Of a stretch of DNA of 64,000 nucleotides, positions 26,901 through 37,251 are shown piece by piece. Both the position numbers and the translations under genes were made by a program. Below the pieces are notes generated by a model. That model ran no database searches. It saw nothing but the letters and a program-made list of their open reading frames with translations, and had not been told where the DNA came from. Where the stretch lies: the NCBI GenBank assembly GCA_005784505.1, contig VCAZ01000006.1:9246724-9310723 (forward strand). The letters are read 5' to 3'. This DNA comes from Bagarius yarrelli (taxonomy: Eukaryota > Chordata > Actinopteri > Siluriformes > Sisoridae). Position 1 is the first letter of the stretch; the number at the start of each line of letters is the position of its first letter.

Positions 26901-29900
26901 CCAAACATCATCCACATTGCTCCAATGAATGTAGAAATGTGCTGAGTTGTAATCTTTTGGTCGATGCTCAGCATGAATAGTTTTGATGTGTAGCAGGATG
27001 AGCCCACAGACAAAAACAATTAAATGCCTTTGGTCTCAATATATTTTGGATCTTTAATCTCTCTGCTGACTTTTGCAACAAGCCATTCTGACAATGTAAC
27101 TGTAAATGAACTGTAACAGTAACCTTCCTAAATAACTTAATTAAAGAGATAATAATTCACCTCAAAATGAATAACTTTATTCACCCAAAAATCTAAAATT
27201 GTCTTTAATTACTCACCCTCATGTCATTTCAATCCAACAAGATCTTAAAATAAAGATATTTATGATGAAATCTGAGAGCTCTCTGACCCTGCATAGGCAG
27301 AAAGGGTACTATCATGGTCAAGACAGAGGTAAAACATTCCACAAGATTTCCGTGGTTCAACTGTAATTTTACGAAGCTAAGAGAATACTTTTTATGAGCA
27401 AAGAAAGCAGAAATAACGACTTTATTCAACAATTCTTCTCCTCCACGTCACCCTAGCACCATTACTGAGAGTGTATCACACATGCATGTGGTGCGGCCAG
27501 TGTCTTGCTTGCGCCTTGTTTACTTGCAGAGGAGAACATGCACACGTGTTGTTGTGCTCTCCAAAATTACACTAGGGTGATGCGGTGCAGAAGAATTGTT
27601 GAATAAAGTCGTTAGTTTTGTTTTCTCATAAATTACGGTTGGACCACTGATGTTACATGGAGTATTTTGTCGATGTTCTCACTAGCTTTCTGGGCCTGTA
27701 GGACCCTTGCTGTCGATGGATGGATGGATGAATGAATAGAGGTTCAGTAAGCACTCGGATTTCATTGAAAATATCATAAATTGTGTTCAGAAGATGAGCA
27801 AGTCTTACAGGTTTGGAACAACACGAGGGTGAGTAAATGACAGAATTGATGACAGAAACTATACCTTAGACATTTGGCGAGATAAGAGATAGTTCACCCA
27901 AAAATGAAAATTCTGTCATGAATTACTCACCCTCGTGTTGTTCCAAACCTGTAAGACCTTTGCTCATCTTCTCACATAATTTCAAATCTGTATAACACAA
28001 ATCTGCTGAACACAAAGGAAGATATTTTGAAGAATGTTTGTAAAACAGTTTGAGGGCACCATTGATTTCCAGATTTTTTTTCCTTACTATGAAAGTCAGT
28101 GTTGCCCCACAACTGTTTGGTTACCAGCATTCTTCAAAATATCTTTGTGTACAGAAGAACAAAGAAATCATAGAATTTTTTTTTTAAATATGACACTAAA
28201 TTCTATTCATTCAAACTTACCACAGACAATGATGCAGGGTGTTGCTGGTAACTTGTCTACCTCCACATCTTCAACAAGGCAAGAGTCTTCCACATAATGA
28301 AACATCACCTCTTCCTTTTCATCAAAGTAGGCAAGCAGAAGCAGCATCACGTCTTTCAAATCTTCACTGCATCCCACAGTTTGACACCTCATAACATCTA
28401 GTTTTGCAGCAGTTTGCAGTACCTTTGTCTTCTTTGCATCAACTGTTTTAAGAAAGTTCAGAAGCCGCTGTCCCTTTTTATCCAAGCTTTTAAGGAACAT
28501 CTCTTTCAGATCAATTCCTGTTAGCTGCTTAAAGTGTACACACATCCCAATCTCTTGAAATAGAAAAGGCCAGTTCTCACAAAGCTGTTGTATGCTTGCT
28601 CCATTGTTTATGTCTTTGCGTTGAGAGAAGTATGTTGCTTTCAGAAGGTTGCTAACTTCTTCTGGGTCAACATTTAGTGTTGTAGACTTGGTCTTCATCC
28701 TTTCTTGTTTATTCAGCTGGCTCTCCTCAGTCTCATTGAGCGGCATAAATTTCAAATCCCAATTCACACGCCGTAAGTGTCTTGAACCGCTGCCTTTCTT
28801 TCAGCAGGAATCTCCTCTGTGTCAGAGTCTTCTGTTCTGCTGCGTTTTCTGATTTTGGTACATTGGGTCTCTTCACATTTTCTATGCGATTCTGAATCTG
28901 CTTGACCAGCTAATGATACCCTGATCCAACTATATCACCTTCGATAACATCCTGCAAGGATGCAGGGTATTTGGCCACCATCTTTTTGGCAACGGCTGTG
29001 GAGCTTTGTTTACTGGGACAGTCACATACCCTCATCATTTCAGACACAACAATTCTTACCATATCTCGTCGTAATCTTGGGCTTGGTCTTTTTTTCCTTT
29101 CTAAACATTGAATCAACGCTTCTTGAAACTTCTGCCATGGGATTTTAAAATTGTCAGCCCAGTCTGAAGCAACTGTGGAAGCCTTGCCACATGATGGGGA
29201 TGATGAACATGAAGATAAATGAGTGCCACCGCTGCTCTCTCTAAAACTTGATAAGCTATCAGCATTTTGTTCTAAAAAGACAAAGGTAAAATGACATTTA
29301 TTTTATCACTTATAAAACCAGGTTTTAAGAACACTTTTACATTTTTATACATTATGAAATCATAAGATGAAATGTACTGATCTGGCTCCAGGCAGATACA
29401 AGTTTTCTGGCCTGAATGGGTTGTAGTACTGGCAAGAGATCTGCTTCCTGAACATATTGAAAATCTTCAGGTGAGGTTACTCCAAGTGAGTTAAGTGTCT
29501 CCACAACTGATTGCAGCACAGAGGATGAAATATCTTTGAGTAACTCAGCAACTGCTCTGATTACATTGCTTTGCTCTGATTTATCCATGACTGAAACAGA
29601 GAAAATAATCAATTTGGTGTCTCTCAAATTTCTTAAAGATGTAGTTGGCCCAAAAATGAGATTTCTGTTATCATTTACACACCATGAAACAGTTACATAA
29701 CACAGTTCTCTTATTTTGAACAAAAGGTATTTTCCAAAAAAAAAAAGCAGAATGTAACCAGTTACTGGTTCCCAGTAACTTTCAAAGTATTTTTATTAGC
29801 ACATTTGATTATACACATTTCCTCAAAATATCTTCTTTTATGTTCAATAGAAGAAAGAAAATCATACAGGTGATGACAATAATTTCATTTTTTGGTCAAC

Positions 29901-32900
29901 TATACCTTCAACATGTGGGGTGATTCAGTCTTTTTCAGGTCTATTCAGCTGTGCAAACAACAGGCAGTGAAATATTATAATGCAAAAAATATCAGTTTGG
30001 TTTGTATTATTTTAGTTTTAGCATCAAAAGGAGAACTATTTTTCATATGCAAGAATGGGGGACAAGACCCAGCTGTCAAATAGGCCTGAAACAATTGGTG
30101 CGACACAAATTTTTAAAATTCTTCAAATGTCTGGTACATCTTTTAAAGTAACTATGCTTACTTTGGAATCTCATTGTCCATAATCTGATCAATGGGCCAA
30201 ATTCGAGTATCAGACCTGGATAGTGTCGTAGGTAATGATGTTTTGACTTAAGATTTACTTCCGGAAAGGCTGCTTTTCTAGACTCCAAGTATTCTTGGAT
30301 AAGAACATCCAAATAAGCTACCTGTGACATTGAAATTTTCAGAGCGCAAATCAGTTCAACAATGTCCTTTAGCTGTAGAGTTAATTGCCAAACCTCATCT
30401 GAAGGATCCAACACTCCATCACCAAGTATAACAGGAAGAAGGCGTAAGAAATTCCAATTTTGAATGGCCTGACCTGCCAGCTTAGGTCCATGAGAAGGGA
30501 CTTCACAAGGTTTTGTGAAAGCATCAGAGCCGTTATATTTGAATTGCCTGATTCGACGGTTAAGAATTGGGTAAGTAAACCACTTTTTCTTAACGAAGTA
30601 CTTGACGTAAAGAGCAACATCATAAGACAACACACCTTCGAAAATGTCGTGACCTAGGCAAGGTGGCAAGCCAGGTTGGCACACTTTAAAGTTCTTCAAA
30701 GAGTTGAAATCTGAATCAAACTTGAACTGTTTCATTTTCGGTCAGTATTTGGTTAACAACAGCACTGTAGCTCTCAACAGTGCATAGCGGACCACATACA
30801 TTTGGGTCAACACTCTGGAATTTTTCTTTAGTAATTAAACAGTACCTGCAAAAATAGACTGCTAGACTGACTAAAATTTTCGGTGAATCCACCAATGCAG
30901 TGGGATCCTAAATTGTCTCCAGCAATGCAGTAAAGAATGCCTTTTATAACAGACTGATCTGACAAAGTAATTCCATCTTCCTCATGGTTTTTCAGGTCTG
31001 CTACTAGCTCAGAGAAAACACTTTCATGGTCGAAGTCTTTAAAGTCTTTCTCTCTTCACAACATAACCAGCTGCATATGTTCTGTGTCTGACCTGAGATG
31101 AGTTGGCAAATTAACAAGAGAGAGGTATACAGCCAAAATTTTTCGTGCAGACCCTAAAGGGTTAACCACCTCAAAAGCATCCTGGTAGAGCAGTAGCTGG
31201 AGGCTTGGATTGTCTTTAGAGAAATCCCTGCACTTCAGTATCTGGACATCATCTGTGCAATCAGAAGAGCTTTTTTTCAGGCAAGTGCATTGAAATGCAA
31301 TTCCTCCCAAAATCTGAATTTAACAGACACTTCAATGTGTCTTTCACAGGTACATAGTATGCAAATTGCTCTGTCCGATTCTCATCTCTACCTAAAAGTA
31401 TTCTTTTTGGTTCAACATATTTGAATACTTTTTTAAAGGTCTGACTTCTTGAATGACACAGAAAACAAGTCTGATTCCTTTACAGTAGCAAAGATTTGAG
31501 AAATTGTCTCATTGGGTAATGACAAATTCCACAAAAGTGAGTGTAGCTTACTAAAAGTATATGCCTGTCATAAGTCATGAATATTTTGCATCTCAGCTAC
31601 AATATTTTGTATTGTAGAAGCTGAGAGAAGAAACTGTCCTTGTAATTTCAGATAAAAAAGGCTAACATTTCTCAAATACAAATCGTCAAAATTTGGACTT
31701 GAGCCCATTTCACTTACTTCTGACTGGCCTGTATTTGGATCCAGCTCAGCAGGAAATTGCTCAATTGAAAGAGCCGGTATCTCTGATGCAGAAGGCCAAT
31801 GTGAATCACTAATGCTGGTAACTGAACAGTTCCTGTGCTTCCTAGATATGAGAGGTAAAAGAGGACTTGATTCACTTTTGCACCCTCTCACTGGACAGTA
31901 AACTGCACGACCTTCCTTTATGTGGTTCTTTAAGTGAGCAACAAGACTGGACACATCCTGGCACTGATGACTACATAGTGAAATACTGCATGTTAAGGCC
32001 GTATTAACCATTGCATGTGCAGTCACAGCAGTCGTAGTACAGCTGTTATGGCGCCGATAAAAATGACTCTTAAATGCTCCTTATTTGGAAAACGACTGTC
32101 TGCAATCAACTGCGACACAATTGAGGTTCGTTACAATGCAATCTGCAGTGCGAAACATATTCCCTCAGACTTTGCACTGTTAAACTACAAAAGCAGCAAG
32201 TGTACATTTTAATGCATATTTAAAACTTCCTCATATCGAACTCAACTAATAAACAATGTGAGATATCGTTTAAACATGAAGTTTGGCTCGCCAGACTGCG
32301 TTACAAACGTTTCAAATCAAAGAAAACAGAGCGAATTCTTTCATTTCAAATGTTTTATGTTACATATTGAAAAAATAATAAAAACGTTACCATCTAGACA
32401 GCCAACAGGTCCACGTCATGTGAGTTAATGGCGTTAAAGATAAGAAGATTCAATAAACGCTTTACATCACAAAAGCTGTATTCAAATAACTAAAACAATC
32501 ATTGAACTTTAATTTTACAGAATGAGTTTATTTGTACTCACCAGACAGACTTTGTGAGGAAAAAATTAGCAGCTCGCTGCGGTTGGTCCGTTGTTTGCTG
32601 TTCCCGAGAAAAAACGCCAGTTGAAAGGGCAAAAGGCGCCAATGTGAGGTAACGTCTTGAGCGCTGATTGGACATGTCAATAGGCAATAATTTTAAAACA
32701 CAAAATGATTGCTAAAAATACAGTTTCTTTATATTATGCAGCGTAATGGTACATACTGGACAACTGAAAAGCCGAAAAATATTAAGTCTGAACTTCCAAA
32801 CAAAAAAACTATGTTTTTCAACATATAGGTCATAATATAGGCATATATTAAATGATATTTTTAATAATTTATAATGACTCCTTTACAATATACATAAGTC

Positions 32901-35854
32901 CTCTCTGAATGTAAAGGATTCATTCAAATTTAAATGATCATGTAATATTATTAATGGGAGAGACAAGGGCCTAAAATAGTTTATTTTTATAGAGGTACAC
33001 ACACATTCGTGTTGACCATATCATTGTGATTTATTGTAAAAAAAAAAACAAAACAAACAAACAAAAAAAAACAAAAAAAAACAACAACAAACAAAAAAAA
33101 AAAAAAAAAAACCCAGAAGGGTAAAAAAGTTAAAGTTTTTAAAAAGCAGTCATGCAAAAGTATAAAACTTTCTTGTATTTACATTAACAGTATTTAACTG
33201 TTAATTACACAGTAATTTCATGTTTTATAATTTACTTTTTTTTTTTTACCGTTGCTACTTTACAGTATTTCACCGTTAAAACTACGGACATTTTTTACAG
33301 TGCAGGCCTGCCATCCTACAAAATACACCCCTCCTGTATGAGCAATGTGACATGTTAAAAAGCTATTTAAACAAGTAAGTGCAAAGTTTAATAATTTATA
33401 TATTATACATGACATCAGTATTTTAGTCACATCCAGCCTGAAATAACATCTGACCTTGAATAAGGGCATTACGAGCTTCTGCCCACTCGGTCCGTAGATC
33501 TGAGGTGAGAAGACCAATAGAAGGAAAGTTTTCTTCCTCATTCTCAGCCATCTTCATTATTTTTTCTAGCTGAGTGAATAAATCTTTCTCATTGAGCCGT
33601 CGAAAGTTGATGACCACATCAAGAACAAAAAACTAAAGAAAGCAATAAATGATTTTTTAATTATTATTTATAATCTGGACACTGACACAGACTGTGTATT
33701 ATACCACACACTAACAGACATTTTAAATAAAACAACAGCTTTTTAATAAGTGATTGAACTTTTATGACATTAAAATAAATTGTCTTGTGCTTAATTAAAA
33801 ACAAACCAGGCATAAATCTGTTTAACAACAATCCTCATTAGGTCGATAGTGAGCACCTGTTAGAGGACCTCACTTATTAATGATGTTGTTAAATAGAAAA
33901 AAAACTACCCAAGAGAGTTGTCCATCACCTTTGTTGTGGTGTCATTTGGATGCTATGCCAAATCAAGTCTAATTAAGCATAACAAATAAACAAATGATTT
34001 AACAGCGTCTGGTTCCCCTGAGCATCTCCACTGAGGGACCTACCTGGTTTTTACAAGCCACTATGATATGCTCGGGTTCTGGCATCACACAGCTTTTTTG
34101 AGCCACCAGAGTGTCTGTTTTTGGCCCAGGTAAGCGGCAGGAAGTGAAGAGCCTGTAGTACTGCTCCATGCACAGTGGTGTTCCAGCTAATTGACCTCGG
34201 GCAAAGTCTACTGGTAGAGCATGTCTACAAATTATAACAAATGCAAAGTTTTACAAAGATCACTAGGAAATGTAAAAATATATAAAGCAAAATATATTTG
34301 CATGACCCACCCATCAATTAGACACTTGTATTCTAATACACCTGAAATTAGATGAGCTGCAAATCTGTTAACGAGAAAGAAAATTGGTAAAAAAAAATTT
34401 AAAATTTAATTTGAAATAATATACAATAATCTATGTTTTCTTTGTACAGCAAGTGATTGAATTAATATGTTCTAGCAGTATAACCTAAATGTCTTCATTG
34501 TTAAAAAAACGAACAGATTGGCCTTGCTGTTCTAATACATACAGAGAGCACTGTATTATAAATGGCTGTGTGTTCTAGCGTTAGATGAAAAGTTTGATAT
34601 TAAGACTTTAGTATACCCTTTGTTAAATGTATTGCTTCTTTTAACATGTTTAATACCTAAGCATGTCACTTGAAGTCCCGAAGTTTTGCTTTGGAAAGAC
34701 CATAGCTGGGCTGGAGTTGACAGGAAGTGCTAATCTGTTATTCAAATACATATCCTCAACCCAGTAGTCATATACCTGAAAACAAAAAAATATATATATC
34801 TACACGTGTATATCTATATCTGTACATATATATGCATTTATAATTTTGTCATTATAAAGAGCATACATGTAGTATAAGATTTAAAAAGTGACTTGCAGCT
34901 AATATCCAGTTCAACTTTGCCCAAAATATAACATCATTTTTCTCTACAAATGTACCCAGTTAGCTGTAATCTCTCTTCTTTGCAGTAGTTTTCTCTGAAG
35001 TCTTTCTCCCAGCCCACCAGGTGCTCCAAACTCCTCAGTAATCACCTTGGTTCTTCTGAACTGCTCTTCGGGTACCATATGTCTTATGGACTTCAAATAA
35101 ATGTCTAATGTTTGCTGTAAATGTGGGACTGGTAATTTAGGGAGATCCTGAATGTATGAGATTACAGTTAAGAAATAATGTTAATAAGAGTACAAAAGAT
35201 AAGAGTGTATTTATATTTTCAAGATGTTCAAAGCCTCAGAAAAATTACCATTAATAACACAACTGAGAATCATGCAAATAAGTAAAGCATTTTGTCAGTT
35301 ATTTACAAATCATGCTTTATTAAATGTTTTTTAAAACAGAAACGTGTTTGTCTGTTTTGTCAGTTCTGCATAAGAATTTAAAAAAAACACCATCGGTTCT
35401 GCAATACATGCTCTTAATGCTAGTTAAAGTTAATTACTTTAGGTTGCACAAATTCATTCAAATAATTACTATAAATCCTAAAATAATAAATAATAGTAAA
35501 TGTACACTCTGATTCCCTAATTGGTCCCTTGATAGCTTCTGGTCCAAAACCGGCATTCTTTAAGTTCCAGGGCTCAGTCAGACTTGAGGAAATACCACAG
35601 GTACAGTTTTCCTCTTTGCCCTCTGGAATACATGAACCCCAGAGGTGTCAGTAAAAATGGTTTCCAAGCTGTATAATATTTCTTTTGATTAAAGCATATA
35701 TACCAGTATTAATAGCGTATACCAAGTGTCACTAAAGCGTTAAACAGTTGACTAAATTAAAATACATTTGATAAGCAAAGTTTAGTCTTTTTTGCACTTA
35801 CCAGAACTGCGCTGTCAAATCGTGCACAGCTTCAAAAAGTTGATCAAGATTCAT
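20990..35854 (-). CDS. chat: Choline O-acetyltransferase (about 654 aa)
   Basis: ChAT transfers acetyl from acetyl-CoA to choline in cholinergic nerve terminals. Fifteen coding exons (minus strand): 35802-35854, 35605-35668, 34956-35147, 34657-34775, 34311-34364, 34044-34224, 33455-33632, 23901-24070, 23715-23815, 22947-23075, 22712-22834, 22491-22632, 21726-21788, 21474-21611, 20990-21247. The last 13 sum to 1848 nt in perfect phase and match vertebrate ChAT throughout: L-P-K-L-P-V-P-H-L-Q-Q-T-L, D-M-Y-L-N-N-R-L-A-L-P-V-N-S-S-P-A, catalytic His in C-E-H-S-P-F-E-G (about residue 352), N-R-W-Y-D-K, S-T-S-Q and Y-G-P-V-V-P-N-G-Y-G. The first two small exons are read from phase only and are less certain; the donor after 35605 is weak. 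No disabling change seen. Intron 7 (24071-33454) is enlarged by a 9.1-kb transposon in the same orientation. slc18a3 lies just upstream on the same strand, the classical cholinergic locus. Confidence 0.92.
24221..24263 (+). repeat. Left terminal inverted repeat of the CACTG element
   Basis: Starts CACTGTAAAAAAAATCCCG and continues with a TATGGTAAATAATACGG motif that mirrors the right end. Preceded by CA. Confidence 0.75.
25335..25620. mobile_element. TTAA-flanked MITE nested in the transposon
   Basis: Short element with ends AAAGGGTTAGTTCA and GGTGAAATATACCTTTAA and the abundant teleost body ATTGTCATCATTTACTCCCC. It lies between the last two exon blocks of the accessory gene. Confidence 0.6.
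25845..26111. mobile_element. MITE-like copy
   Basis: Starts AAAGGGTTAGTACACCCAAA and ends AAGTCTTACAGGTTTGGAATGACATAAGGGTAAGTA, matching the arms of other MITEs in this transposon (27820 and 27920). Immediately followed by the next MITE. Confidence 0.5.
26112..26577. mobile_element. TTAA-bounded MITE
   Basis: Bounded by TTAA at both ends, with inverted ends TTAAAGGAGTAGTTTACTTCC and GGAGGTGAACTAATCCTTTAA. The interior (GTTCATGTCTTTATTTCTTCAG) is a common fish repeat. The TTAA target suggests piggyBac-type mobilisation (inference). Confidence 0.6.
27137..27868. mobile_element. Foldback MITE with long internal inverted repeat
   Basis: Outer ends resemble the TTAA MITE family. The interior has two inverted arms: AACGACTTTATTCAACAATT at 27415 and its reverse complement AATTGTTGAATAAAGTCGTT at 27593, each extending further with mismatches. 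Lies between two exon blocks of the transposon's accessory gene. Confidence 0.6.
27885..28171. mobile_element. MITE-like copy (AGTTCACCCAAAAATGAAAA family)
   Basis: Begins AGATAGTTCACCCAAAAATG and includes CTCACCCTCGTGTTGTTCCA, the inverse of the sequence at 27815-27840. It lies directly beside the accessory-gene exon ending at 28207. Confidence 0.55.
29633..29911. mobile_element. MITE-like copy
   Basis: Starts TTAAAGATGTAGTTGGCCCA and ends TTTGGTCAACTATACCTTCAA, an inverted-ended short element of the same family. It separates the transposase and accessory genes. Confidence 0.5.
29960..32026 (-). pseudogene. CACTA-like transposase gene, broken by stop and frameshifts
   Basis: The minus-strand reading begins at 32026 with a Cys/His-rich N-terminus (C-S-H-Q-C…H-L-K-N-H then C-P-V-R-G-C…R-K-H) resembling a pair of C2H2 fingers. 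It continues through L-L-L-Y-Q-D-A-F-E-V-V-N-P-L-G (31200), A-G-D-N-L-G-S-H (30920), Y-F-C-R-Y-C (30860), L-P-P-C-L-G-H-D-I-F-E-G-V (30650) and Q-A-Y-L-T-A-G (30060). The D, D and E in the second, third and fifth blocks could form a DDE triad (inference). Damage: frame change near 31270, TGA at 31056-31058 where the family has Cys, frame changes near 30860, 30735 and 30090. It is therefore not functional in this copy. Confidence 0.7.
33255..33302 (-). repeat. Right terminal inverted repeat of the CACTG element
   Basis: Ends …GGACATTTTTTACAGTG on the plus strand, the inverse of the left end with a few mismatches. Followed by CA. Confidence 0.75.
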
Positions 35855-37251
35855 TTCTCTACAGATTTCCTAGTAAGTTAGTTCTTAGTAGAAAAGACCT
35901 GTTCCTCCGTCGTTTTATTCGGAATCCTGTTTGTACCCCATGCACTGGAATACTACAGTCTGCTAGGAAAAGATTCTTGAAGCTCCTCCCCCAACCTTCA
36001 TGCGTCAAGTGCAATATCTGGCATCTTCATCTGCGTCTGGTACCTCGACTACCTATACTGCGTCAGAACAGTGTTACACTTATGAAGTATACTACTTTTT
36101 CTGCCTAAACCAGGCAGGGATGTACAAGGGATGTAGTTTTCTCATCCTCGAAGCACTTAACTATTTATTAATAAATGTCTTGGTTTGTAGTATTGGCGTT
36201 TATTTTTGCGTTTAAATTAACGGTTTACGTTTTATATTAATAATTAATACAAATAATTATAAATTATAACAAAGCTAATAAGGCATGTAATAATGCTTGC
36301 ATTTGCAGATGAGAATGTCAGCACTCAGTATGTTTGACCCTTTTCTTATCTTAGTGTCAATTAATAGGAAGACAATAAACCCAGCATATATTTATAAAAC
36401 TTTTATTATGATTAATGTTTTAATTATTGTTTTTACGTTGAACTTATATCAGCACACCCAACCCTTTTTTTCACCAACATTTGAAACAGTGACGGTTTTC
36501 TTTCCCTAAATAATTAATTTCTAAATAGGTAACACGCATGCGCACACAAAGTTGAAAAATAATAGAAAAAGGCTACTGCCGATATATTTTTTTAATTATG
36601 TACACATTTATATACACATTATGTACATTGTGTAATTTATACACTGACGCATTCCAGAAATACACTCTCACAATATTAAGAGACTACATACAGACAGTGA
36701 AGACGAGGGGTAGACTACACATTAGATCCATCATTTAGTCCGTCAAACTGTCAGGTGGCATTGCATATTAGTTATAGCAGCACAGACCAAAACAACAATA
36801 ACTTAAGCCTGTTTTGAATAATGACGCACATTTTCACATGTGCGTTTATTTATATCCCTGAACGCATTTTCAAACAGTGATATAGGCCTACTGATGCATT
36901 TAATCAAAGAAACAATAATACACCATGTTACTTTAAAAGATACATAGACGGAAATGGTCACGAATATGGTGATGACCGGTAGATTGATTTTAAGAAGAAC
37001 ACATAAAACAATTAATCAATGATCAAACATAAACTAAGGATGGTTTTGAGATACACAGCGTATTCGGTGTATTTCTTTTTTTATATATAATGTTGTACAT
37101 TTTGCACCAGAGTAAAAAAAATCCTTCTTAATTCTATGGCTAGATTATACATTAAAGGCTGGTTTTCCTAAACAATGGTAAAGCCTACTTTGGAGTTAAA
37201 TTGTAAATATTAATGTCCATAGAATTGGCGCAACACTTAATTCTTTCTTTT
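35855..37251. other. Interval between the chat start and slc18a3 stop
   Basis: Contains the chat promoter/5'UTR side near 35855-36060 and the slc18a3 3'UTR. A candidate slc18a3 poly(A) signal (AATAAA, minus strand) is at 36845-36850. No further exon recognised. In mammals, non-coding chat exons lie on the far side of slc18a3, but I could not identify one here. Confidence 0.5.

Larger units (their letters stand above)
25123..29588 (-). pseudogene. Accessory second gene of the transposon (SAMD3-like protein of fish elements), broken
   Basis: Minus-strand exon-like blocks in order: 29588-29375 (M-D-K-S-E-Q…, helical, resembling a SAM-type domain with L-N-S-L-G-V near residue 33), 29266-28785 (K-Y-P-A-S-L-Q-D-V-I-E-G-D-I-V-G-S-G-Y), 28775-28207 (L-K-A-T-Y-F-S-Q-R-K-D-I-N and F-K-Q-L-T-G-I-D-L), 27015-26835 (F-G-S-Y-Y-C-F-N-I-H-Y-P) and 25290-25123 (F-F-C-I-N-P-E-K-G-T-K-V and V-N-P-R-V-L-T-L-I). 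These blocks recur in many fish proteins annotated as 'sterile alpha motif domain-containing protein 3-like', from memory. A single-base loss near 28770 puts the Y-G and N-W-D-L-K codons in different frames. Its function is unknown. It is probably the second gene of the element, like the accessory protein of CACTA transposons. Confidence 0.65.
24221..33302 (-). mobile_element. CACTA/EnSpm-like DNA transposon (decayed, two genes) in a chat intron
   Basis: The ends are inverted: the left reads CACTGTAAAAAAAATCCCGTA and the right, reverse-complemented, CACTGTAAAAAATGTCCGTA, followed by ACGG/CGGTAAA-type subterminal repeats. The flanks share only a CA dinucleotide (24219-24220 and 33303-33304), compatible with a 2-bp target duplication. 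Inside are two genes on the minus strand: a transposase-like gene (about 32026-29960) and an accessory gene (29588-25123). Both are broken by frameshifts and stops. Several TTAA-flanked MITEs are nested in its introns and spacers. Superfamily assignment rests on the CACTG ends and the D-D-E-like motifs, and I have not tested it by search. It lies within chat intron 7 in the chat orientation. Confidence 0.8.

Noticed and set aside
33010..33112. A/C-rich run as a retroposon tail
   Set aside because: Lies inside the CACTG element near its right end and has no adjacent retroelement body; simple-sequence expansion is the simpler reading.
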